From assembly GCA_030693105.1 (NCBI GenBank), contig JAUYBK010000162.1, positions 1-6,457 of the forward strand: a DNA stretch of 6,457 nt. Reading direction: 5' to 3'. Below are positions 1 to 4,744 of the stretch, in pieces (positions within the stretch are counted from its first letter, which is position 1; every line of letters begins with the position of its first letter). Position numbers and translations under genes: made by a program. Origin of the DNA: Methanobacteriaceae archaeon. GTDB taxonomy: Archaea; Methanobacteriota; Methanobacteria; Methanobacteriales; Methanobacteriaceae. The notes beneath the pieces are model-generated. The model was not told the DNA's origin and did no database searches. It was given only the letters and a program-made list of their open reading frames with translations.

Positions 1-292
1 GAGCAGCCATAGCTATTTTCTCAGAACCCCGGGGTTCCTGTGTCACGGGTGCCGCCATGGGTATCCTTTCTGAGCCAGGAATCTTTTCTTCGGATACCGG
101 GGTGGTCATGGGGATGCTGGAACGCTTCGTATTACCTCCAAAGATGTAGTTAGCCAGGATAGAAAATCCAGTGCCTATGGAACTATCAAAATCCGATTCC
201 ACATCAACTTGGGCCAGGATATAATCAGGGTACTTTCTTATTTCAAACTTATCTTCCTTCATCTCCAGAACGTAGGTAGGACTTTCCGTCAT
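1..292 (-). CDS. SOUL-family heme-binding-like protein, partial (C-terminus beyond left edge)
   Basis: The frame is open from ATG at 292 to the window edge, giving the first 97 residues. The protein starts MTESPTYVLEMKEDKFEIRK and then reads YPDYILAQVDVE, a stretch with 'FSILANYIFGGN' (43-54), and repeated IPMTTPV (60-66), IPMAAPV (77-83) and IAMAA (93-97) motifs. This is the usual N-terminal half of SOUL/HEBP proteins: the 'YEVRxYPxY' opening, the 'YIxGxN' turn and the I-A/P-M-T-x-PV repeats. Members bind heme or other tetrapyrroles weakly, and their role in archaea is not known. No signal peptide is visible, so it is probably cytoplasmic. A strong GAGGAGGT ribosome site at 300-307, seven bases upstream, fixes the start. 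The gene is divergent from the heliorhodopsin gene. Family assignment is confident; heme binding is not shown by the sequence. Confidence 0.85.
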   Translation of the reverse strand, partial: MTESPTYVLEMKEDKFEIRKYPDYILAQVDVESDFDSSIGTGFSILANYIFGGNTKRSSIPMTTPVSEEKIPGSERIPMAAPVTQEPRGSEKIAMAA

Positions 293-343
293 CTATAAAA
301 CCTCCTCAAAAATTTAATTAATATTTAAGGTTTTTTTAAAAAA

Positions 344-350
344 AATATAA
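344..350 (-). promoter_or_regulatory. Candidate TATA box of the SOUL-type gene
   Basis: On the minus strand this reads TTATATT followed by a T-run. It lies about 52 bases before the ATG at 292, so a start of transcription near 320 would leave a leader of roughly 28 bases containing the GAGGAGGT site. The surrounding DNA is so AT-rich that other boxes are possible, for example on the minus strand around 400-415. Confidence 0.35.
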
Positions 351-616
351 CCTTCAACAAACTGAATTAAACAAATACTTTTAGTAGTTTCTATTTTGTT
401 TATAAAATAATATACAAATTTCTGCATTTTTCTTTGCAATATTAGTCTATAATAACCTTATTAGATAAGCTCATCTTTAGTCTAATTAGGGCAACCTACA
501 AAAACCAGCAGAAAATGCAGATCTTAATTTGTAGAAGATAAATAATTTAATAAAAGGTTTAAGAAAATAAATCATCCCTTATTTTAATATAATTCTGATT
601 ATTAAATTAAAGGATA

Positions 617-661
617 TTCCCCCTAATTTTTGGTGGAGATACCCCTAAAGCGTACCCTAAA
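617..661 (+). promoter_or_regulatory. Three iterated CCC(C)TAA elements upstream of heliorhodopsin
   Basis: TTCCCCCTAA (617-626), TACCCCTAA (640-648) and TACCCTAA (653-660) share the core CCCTAA in the same orientation. Their ends are 22 and 12 bases apart, roughly two helical turns and one. The last copy abuts the TATA-like box. C-runs like these stand out in otherwise AT-rich DNA. An operator or activator site for the downstream gene is an inference. Confidence 0.35.
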
Positions 662-668
662 ATATAAA
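659..668 (+). promoter_or_regulatory. Candidate TATA box of the heliorhodopsin gene
   Basis: AAAATATAAA lies about 50 bases before the ATG at 718. Transcription would begin around 688-692 and leave a leader of about 28 bases that includes the AGGAGGG ribosome site at 704-710. The fit to the archaeal box A consensus is fair rather than perfect. Confidence 0.45.
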
Positions 669-717
669 GCATTTAAAAAAGAAATATTACTTTAGTTTTT
701 AATAGGAGGGTAACAGA

Positions 718-1539
718 ATGGACAATGAGTTGAGAAGAGAATTAATAGCAAAATCTCCCATTACTTTTGAGGGGCTTAAAAAGCTAAATATTGGTGCAGG
801 AATTTTTCTTGGTTTTCAGGGAATTATAATGATTGCTTTGGGACTGATGTTGGATTGGAAACAGGAACTATACACATTCTATCTCAAGTTTAAAATAATA
901 TCATTGGCACCTCCCAGCTTTCAGATTTTACCAGATCCACAAGTAGCATTCACTGTAACAGACTTGGGAGTGATCTTATCATCGTTCTTATTCATTTCTG
1001 CCTTTGCTCTTTTAATGATAGCATTTGTAAAAAACAAGAGCTACGTTGAAAACTTAAAAAAAGGCATGAATCCCTACCGATGGTATGAATATTTCTTTTC
1101 AAGTTCCATTATGCTGGTAATCATTGCCACCTTTGTAGGAGTGTGGGATGTGTGGTCCCTGGTGATGATTTTCGTTTTAAACGCCACCATGATCATGTGC
1201 GGTTATTTGATGGAAAAGATAAACTTCTTCACCAAAAAAACAGATTGGACCGCCTATCTCCTGGGATGTCTGGCAGGATTTACTCCATGGGTTGTATTGG
1301 CAGCTTACTTTATAGCAGCGTTAGGATCAACAGATACCAGCCCTCCAACATTCGTTTACTTCATACTGGCTTTCTACTTCATAATATTCAACACCTTTTC
1401 CATCAACATGATTTTACAGTACAAAGGTGTTGGGAAATGGAAAGACTATCTCTACGGTGAGCGGGTCTACATACTCCTAAGTTTCATTGCCAAATCCCTA
1501 TTGGCATGGATGGTATTTGTTGGAGTATTTGCACCTTAA
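718..1539 (+). CDS. Heliorhodopsin (type of microbial rhodopsin, seven-helix retinal protein)
   Basis: Complete 273-residue membrane protein with seven hydrophobic helices, roughly at 24-45, 82-104, 123-141, 144-163, 178-202, 211-233 and 249-271. Heliorhodopsin signatures are clear. Helix C carries RWYEYFFSSSIM (121-132), with E124 at the Schiff-base counterion position. NATMI (155-159) lies in helix D. GCLAGFTPW (183-191) lies in helix E. FNTFSINMILQYKG (224-237) ends helix F. ERVYILLSFIAKSLLAW (248-264) in helix G holds retinal-binding K259. The long loop after helix A (46-80) matches the family's extracellular A-B loop. Heliorhodopsins have an inverted topology (N-terminus inside), bind all-trans retinal and show slow photocycles without pumping; their role is unsettled. 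The start is fixed by AGGAGGG at 704-710. Two histidines conserved in characterised members seem to be leucines here (L31, L98). No retinal-synthesis gene is in the window. Family identity is very secure; photoactivity is inference. Confidence 0.96.
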   Translation: MDNELRRELIAKSPITFEGLKKLNIGAGIFLGFQGIIMIALGLMLDWKQELYTFYLKFKIISLAPPSFQILPDPQVAFTVTDLGVILSSFLFISAFALLMIAFVKNKSYVENLKKGMNPYRWYEYFFSSSIMLVIIATFVGVWDVWSLVMIFVLNATMIMCGYLMEKINFFTKKTDWTAYLLGCLAGFTPWVVLAAYFIAALGSTDTSPPTFVYFILAFYFIIFNTFSINMILQYKGVGKWKDYLYGERVYILLSFIAKSLLAWMVFVGVFAP

Positions 1540-1557
1540 AAAAATCAAAAGAAATTA

Positions 1558-1587
1558 GAGGGATTAATCCCTCAATATTATTTTTTT
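1558..1587. terminator. Shared bidirectional terminator between convergent genes
   Basis: GAGGGATTAATCCCTC (1558-1573) is a perfect 16-base palindrome. On the plus strand it is followed by a T-run at 1581-1587. On the minus strand it is followed by a T-rich stretch (complement of 1540-1554). It sits 18 bases after the heliorhodopsin stop and 17 bases from the stop of the facing AIM24-type gene, so it can serve both. Confidence 0.7.
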
Positions 1588-1590
1588 AAT

Positions 1591-2385
1591 CTAAATCTCT
1601 TCGAATGGTTGGATAATGACAAACCCACTTCCCTGGAACTTCATTTGGAATGTTTCGCCGCTATCTTTACCTATCAGAGTTTTGAGATCTATGTTGGCCT
1701 TTACTGCTGGTGTCAAACCACCGGACCAGGCTACGGTTGCTCCCGGATCAGTGTAGACGGGTTGGTCGGAAGTTACGCGTAAGGTGATGGGTTTGAAATG
1801 AGTGGTAATAGCAATCATGCCGGTTCCTTCGAGTTTTATATTGAACAAACCCCCGGACATCATCCCTCCACTGCTCATCATGGTTATGTCCCAGTCTATC
1901 TGGTCTTCAAAGGCCAGTAGATCGTTTCCATTAACGTATATCCGCTCGTTCTCGAGTCTGATAACTTGGACCTCTTTTCCGGTATCTGCCAGGTAAACAT
2001 GCCCTATACCTTTCATCTTCATCAGTGTGCTGGATTCGCCGGTTACTGCTTTTTTAACAAATTTATCCAGCCCATGCTCCAGAGTACCTTCCCTTCTGAA
2101 TTTCACATCTCCAGTGTAGGCTACCATGGCTCCTTTTTTAGACCATACCTTGCCGTTAAGGTTCACGTCCAATAGATAGGGGTTTTCCAGTTCAAATGTT
2201 TCATCTGAACCTTCTTTCTGCATGGTGTTGGCCACAAATTGACTTATTGAATATTTACTAGTCTGAGTCACTGTTTCCTGAGGGACTGCTTCGGCAGGCG
2301 CCTCTTGATTTAGGTTAAGGGTATCACCACAACTAGGACAAAATTTACCTTCCGTTACTTCGGTTCCACAACTAGGACAAAACAT
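1591..2385 (-). CDS. AIM24-family protein with N-terminal zinc ribbon
   Basis: Complete 264-residue soluble protein. It opens with a small zinc ribbon, C3-x2-C6 (CPSC) and C16-x2-C19 (CPSC). A linker rich in E, A, P, Q and T follows (about 24-45). From about residue 66 to the end comes an AIM24 (DUF124, TRAP-like beta-sandwich) domain: NPYLLDVNLNGKVWSKKGAM (68-87), the mid-domain glycine-rich GGMMSGGLFNIKLEGTG (173-189), and the closing FQGSGFVIIQPFEE (250-263), the typical family end. AIM24 proteins are widespread in bacteria and archaea; the yeast member is mitochondrial, and the biochemical role is unknown in prokaryotes. Zinc-ribbon fusions are seen in other archaeal proteins and may bind partners or nucleic acid. 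GGAGGT at 2392-2397 (complement) supports the start. It converges on the heliorhodopsin gene, and no functional link can be deduced. Confidence 0.88.
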   Translation of the reverse strand: MFCPSCGTEVTEGKFCPSCGDTLNLNQEAPAEAVPQETVTQTSKYSISQFVANTMQKEGSDETFELENPYLLDVNLNGKVWSKKGAMVAYTGDVKFRREGTLEHGLDKFVKKAVTGESSTLMKMKGIGHVYLADTGKEVQVIRLENERIYVNGNDLLAFEDQIDWDITMMSSGGMMSGGLFNIKLEGTGMIAITTHFKPITLRVTSDQPVYTDPGATVAWSGGLTPAVKANIDLKTLIGKDSGETFQMKFQGSGFVIIQPFEEI

Positions 2386-2700
2386 CTCAAGACCTCCAAA
2401 AATTTATAATAGTGAGTTATGATCCCTCCTTAATAAAACTATCTTAAAATAAGTATTTAGGATAATTCATCAATATTAATCACTGAATTTTTTTAGATAA
2501 GGTATTTAAGAGCTATTTTGATTGTTTTTTAGTTTTGACGACATTTTAGTGCCAAATAAAAGAAGTTAACAGTTAAGGATCCTACCAAACTGGAAGGGTT
2601 TTTCATCAGAGAAAGGAATATATTCACATCCGGTTGATTTATTGATAAAGAGAGCTTAATATAAAATGACAAAATTATTGATGTCTAGAGATGATACGGA
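2386..2700. other. Intergenic region between AIM24-type gene and Cys-rich peptide gene
   Basis: These 315 AT-rich bases separate divergent genes and must carry both promoters. The rightward TATA-like box (2656-2666) is the clearest element. On the minus strand a second Shine-Dalgarno-like AAGGAGGGATC (about 2421-2431) has no start codon behind it. No credible gene, RNA or repeat was found. Confidence 0.55.
2656..2666 (+). promoter_or_regulatory. Candidate TATA box of the Cys-rich peptide / radical SAM unit
   Basis: TTAATATAAAA begins 45 bases before the ATG at 2701. Transcription starting about 25 bases downstream would give a short leader of 10-20 bases. The presumed ribosome site, AGAGATGAT at 2687-2695, is weak. 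Confidence 0.45.
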
Positions 2701-2859
2701 ATGAAACTAGGTAAATTAGACCAAGAATGTCCTAAATGTGGTTGTAAAGATAAAACTATCCAGAGAAGACTGGACCCCGAACATCACGCCCATGGATCCA
2801 CCAAGGCCTTTATCTGCAGTAAATGCGGCTACGTGTTTAAGGAAGGAGAAAAAGAATAA
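2701..2859 (+). CDS. Small Cys-rich peptide, candidate radical SAM substrate (TIGR04165-like)
   Basis: A 52-residue ORF beginning MKLGKLDQECPKCGCKDK. Five cysteines lie in two clusters: C10, C13 and C15 (CPKCGC), and C39 and C42 (CSKC). Between them is a charged, His-rich segment RRLDPEHHAHGSTKAF (22-37). The sequence resembles the methanogen Cys-rich peptide family that I recall as TIGR04165, found beside radical SAM enzymes of the Mhun_1560/TIGR04083 type; this comes from memory. The ATG at 2701 is the only start, since an in-frame TGA lies at 2692-2694. The radical SAM gene begins 29 bases after the stop, in the same orientation, which suggests one transcript. The alternative reading is an ordinary zinc-ribbon protein (CxxC...CxxC). 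The gene's reality is secure; its role as a modified peptide is inference. No leader/core boundary such as a double glycine is visible. Confidence 0.85.
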   Translation: MKLGKLDQECPKCGCKDKTIQRRLDPEHHAHGSTKAFICSKCGYVFKEGEKE

Positions 2860-2888
2860 TTTGACAAATATTATTAGGTGTCTATAAA

Positions 2889-4010
2889 ATGTTTCACGTC
2901 ATGTTAGTGCCTACCCTAAACTGTCCATCCAACTGCAGCTACTGCTGGGGTTCTAAAGAAGACACAGGGATAATGGACATTGGAATTATTGAGGAAGTAG
3001 TTAACTGGCTTATAGAATACCGTGAAGACCCCATCCACTTCACTTTCCACGGTGGCGAACCCCTACTAGCTGGTTACGACTTTTATAAAAAGGCACTTCC
3101 CATGTTAAGAGAAGGTCTAGGCGAGCGGGAAGCAGGTTTTTCACTGCAAAGTAACCTATGGCTCCTAACTGATGAACTGGCCCAACTCCTGCGTGATTAC
3201 GGTGTGGCAGTGAGTTCCAGTCTGGACGGACCAAAAGACATCAACGAACTCCAGAGAGGAGAAGGATATTTTGATAAGACCATGAAAGGCTATGAAATTG
3301 CCCAAAAAAATGGTCTCCTTGTGAATTTCATCTGCACCTTCACCTCCTACTCCAAAAACCGGGTAGACGAAATTTTTGATTACTTCTTAGAAAAAGGATA
3401 CAATTTGAAGTTACACCCCGCCCTACCATCTTTAAGGGGAAATAATTCTGATCCCTGGGCTATTTCCCCGGAAGAACACGGTAAACTGTTAATTATTCTC
3501 CTGGAAAAGTACCTGGAACATCTGGACGAAATTGAAATCAAAGACTTCGACCACTTCTGCAAGAGTTATTTCATTAGGAAGGGGACAGTATGTATCCTAG
3601 CAGATTGTCTGGGTGATACACTGGCGGTTGATTTTGAAGGAAACATCTATCCCTGCTACCGTTTCGTGGAGATGCCCGCGTACGTGATGGGTAACGTCCG
3701 GCAAAAGCCCACTCCGGAAATATTACAAGAATCAAAGGCCTGGAAGACCATTAAGGAATATATGGACCTAGTGGATGAGGATTGTAAAAAGTGCCGTTAC
3801 ATTAAGATGTGCCGGGGAGGATGCCCCTATAACGCTCTTCAAGCAGATAAGGGAGAGGTAAAAAATGTGGACCCCCAGTGTACTGCATACCAGATGATAT
3901 TTGATGATATAAGCAAGCGCGCTACCAAAGAGATGATGTCTAACATGATGCCCTCTGATCCAGGCCAAAGGACGGGAAAAAAGGGAATAATGTCTTTAAT
4001 GATTAAATAA
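2889..4010 (+). CDS. Radical SAM/SPASM enzyme, putative peptide-modifying maturase
   Basis: Complete 373-residue protein. The radical SAM core starts at once: C12-x3-C16-x2-C19 (CPSNCSYC) binds the [4Fe-4S] cluster that cleaves S-adenosylmethionine, and GGEP (55-58) contacts SAM. The C-terminal SPASM domain has eight cysteines, C235, C240, C256, C299, C302, C308, C312 and C331, in the spacing of anaerobic sulfatase-maturase relatives, enough for two auxiliary [4Fe-4S] clusters. The residue after C256 is Tyr, where sulfatase maturases have the catalytic Asp (YPCD), so formylglycine formation is unlikely. A Met/Lys-rich tail follows from about 345. From memory this fits the methanogen family TIGR04083. 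The start is backed by AGGTG at 2876-2880, eight bases upstream. The small Cys-rich peptide just before it is the obvious candidate substrate. Class and domain layout are secure; substrate and reaction are unknown. Confidence 0.92.
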   Translation: MFHVMLVPTLNCPSNCSYCWGSKEDTGIMDIGIIEEVVNWLIEYREDPIHFTFHGGEPLLAGYDFYKKALPMLREGLGEREAGFSLQSNLWLLTDELAQLLRDYGVAVSSSLDGPKDINELQRGEGYFDKTMKGYEIAQKNGLLVNFICTFTSYSKNRVDEIFDYFLEKGYNLKLHPALPSLRGNNSDPWAISPEEHGKLLIILLEKYLEHLDEIEIKDFDHFCKSYFIRKGTVCILADCLGDTLAVDFEGNIYPCYRFVEMPAYVMGNVRQKPTPEILQESKAWKTIKEYMDLVDEDCKKCRYIKMCRGGCPYNALQADKGEVKNVDPQCTAYQMIFDDISKRATKEMMSNMMPSDPGQRTGKKGIMSLMIK

Positions 4011-4066
4011 GTTCAACCTCATTGAAAATTAAAATACACAAAACATAGCCGTTTAAAGGTGAATTT

Positions 4067-4420
4067 ATGTCGGTGCTCTTAACTAACATCAAAAATGAGT
4101 TGATTCATGAAGCTTTAGAGAAAACTGGTTCTGATTCTGTGATATCCATCCTTAAAGAAGGTGAAAAAATATTAATAGATACTGGTGTTCCAGTTCGTGG
4201 AGAAGAAATAAAACTTGAGGATCGGGATAGTGTATCATCAAAAATTAACACGATTTTAAAGGACACTTTTAATAAAGGAGACGTTGAGCTGGCCCTGGAA
4301 CCAGATGCATTGGGACTGATGATCCTGAATACTGCCAAGAACATTGATATATTTAAAAAAAAGAATATTTACGTGGTTAATTTGGGTAAATTGGAGAAGT
4401 TTAAGGCTTGTCTATGTTAA
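4067..4420 (+). CDS. Hypothetical protein, 117 residues, function not recognised
   Basis: I do not recognise this family. The protein is soluble, acidic to neutral and probably alpha/beta. It has an N-terminal helix-like stretch (LLTNIKNELIHEALEKTG, 4-21), a central charged part with VPVRGEEIKLEDRDSV (41-56), a hydrophobic segment (75-90, ELALEPDALGLMILNT), and a C-terminal beta-like IYVVNLGKLEKF ending in ACLC, with two cysteines at 115 and 117. No transmembrane segment or signal peptide is seen. AGGTGA at 4057-4062, close to the ATG, supports the start. It lies 56 bases after the radical SAM gene with no T-run between, so read-through from that unit is possible. The downstream ferredoxin has its own promoter. 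A link to the peptide system rests only on position. Confidence 0.75.
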   Translation: MSVLLTNIKNELIHEALEKTGSDSVISILKEGEKILIDTGVPVRGEEIKLEDRDSVSSKINTILKDTFNKGDVELALEPDALGLMILNTAKNIDIFKKKNIYVVNLGKLEKFKACLC

Positions 4421-4436
4421 AGGTTAAATTTATTCA

Positions 4437-4442
4437 TTTTTT
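4437..4442 (+). terminator. Poly-T terminator candidate after the hypothetical gene
   Basis: A run of six T follows the stop at 4420 within a T-rich stretch (4428-4442) and has no clear hairpin, the usual form of intrinsic termination in archaea. It would close the transcript from the peptide/radical SAM unit and the 117-residue gene. Confidence 0.4.
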
Positions 4443-4450
4443 AATCATAA

Positions 4451-4464
4451 ACAAATCAATTTGT
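4451..4464. repeat. Short inverted repeat upstream of the ferredoxin promoter
   Basis: ACAAAT (4451-4456) and ATTTGT (4459-4464) form a perfect 6-base inverted repeat with a 2-base spacer, about 50 bases before the TATA box. It could be a dimeric regulator site, but such repeats arise easily in AT-rich DNA. Confidence 0.25.
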
Positions 4465-4512
4465 CCCAAGTTATAATAACGCAAAATTTCCTATTTTATA
4501 CAGCAGTCTAAG

Positions 4513-4521
4513 ATATAAATA
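4513..4521 (+). promoter_or_regulatory. TATA box of the ferredoxin-geranylgeranyl reductase operon
   Basis: ATATAAATA inside CTAAGATATAAATAG is a good archaeal box A. It lies about 57 bases before the ferredoxin ATG, predicting a start of transcription around 4542-4546 and a leader of about 25 bases. It is the best-formed promoter in the window. Confidence 0.6.
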
Positions 4522-4569
4522 GTAAGGATTACTAAAACTTTTTAATCTAAACCAAAGGATGATAATACC

Positions 4570-4731
4570 ATGATAGTTAAGGAATGGTGCATGTACTGTG
4601 GGGAGTGCGCCGGTTTATGCCCCCGCAACCTCATCGAAGTAAGAGAAACAAGCTTGATTTTCCATGAAGAAGGATGTAAAGATTGTAGAATATGCATCCA
4701 GATCTGTCCGGTGGAAGCTCTGGAGAAATAG
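4570..4731 (+). CDS. Small 2[4Fe-4S] ferredoxin, probable electron donor to geranylgeranyl reductase
   Basis: A 53-residue ORF starting MIVKEWCMYCGECAGLCPRN. It has two classical cluster motifs: C7-x2-C10-x2-C13-x3-C17-P and C36-x2-C39-x2-C42-x3-C46-P. All eight cysteine ligands are present, so it should carry two low-potential [4Fe-4S] clusters in the cytoplasm. The reductase gene starts 13 bases after its stop, in the same direction. In Methanosarcina acetivorans a ferredoxin encoded next to geranylgeranyl reductase has been reported to be needed for full lipid saturation, which supports the same role here. The start follows an AGGATGAT stretch and is the only reasonable ATG before the first cluster motif. 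Iron-sulfur binding is very likely; the partner is inferred from gene order. Confidence 0.92.
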   Translation: MIVKEWCMYCGECAGLCPRNLIEVRETSLIFHEEGCKDCRICIQICPVEALEK

Positions 4732-4744
4732 AAGGTGATGATTT

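Larger units (their letters stand above)
293..717. other. Divergent intergenic region between SOUL-type and heliorhodopsin genes
   Basis: These 425 bases are very AT-rich and contain no credible ORF. They hold the candidate promoters of the two flanking genes. Visible structure includes the direct repeat TTAGTCTA at 442-449 and 477-484, the inverted repeat CTACAAA (496-502) / TTTGTAG (528-534) around a somewhat richer loop, and three CCC(C)TAA motifs at 617-660. No tRNA or other known RNA gene was recognised. Confidence 0.6.

Noticed and set aside
329..352. GGTT-T-run-A-run-AACC inverted repeat as a terminator
   Set aside because: It lies upstream of both divergent genes, where no transcript should end; it is better explained as AT-rich promoter DNA.
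1143..1460. 105-residue ORF overlapping the heliorhodopsin gene in another frame
   Set aside because: It lies wholly inside a clear gene, has low-complexity His/Arg-rich composition and no ribosome site.
2421..2431. Second Shine-Dalgarno-like AAGGAGGGATC on the minus strand
   Set aside because: No start codon follows at a useful distance, and the AIM24-type gene has its own GGAGGT nearer the ATG.
2529..2606. Minus-strand 25-residue ORF (MKNPSSLVGS...) upstream of the AIM24-type gene
   Set aside because: No ribosome site, no recognisable motif, and the length is expected by chance.
2889..4010. Anaerobic sulfatase-maturing enzyme
   Set aside because: The catalytic Asp after the SPASM Cys is Tyr, and no sulfatase gene is near; the Cys-rich peptide is a better candidate substrate.
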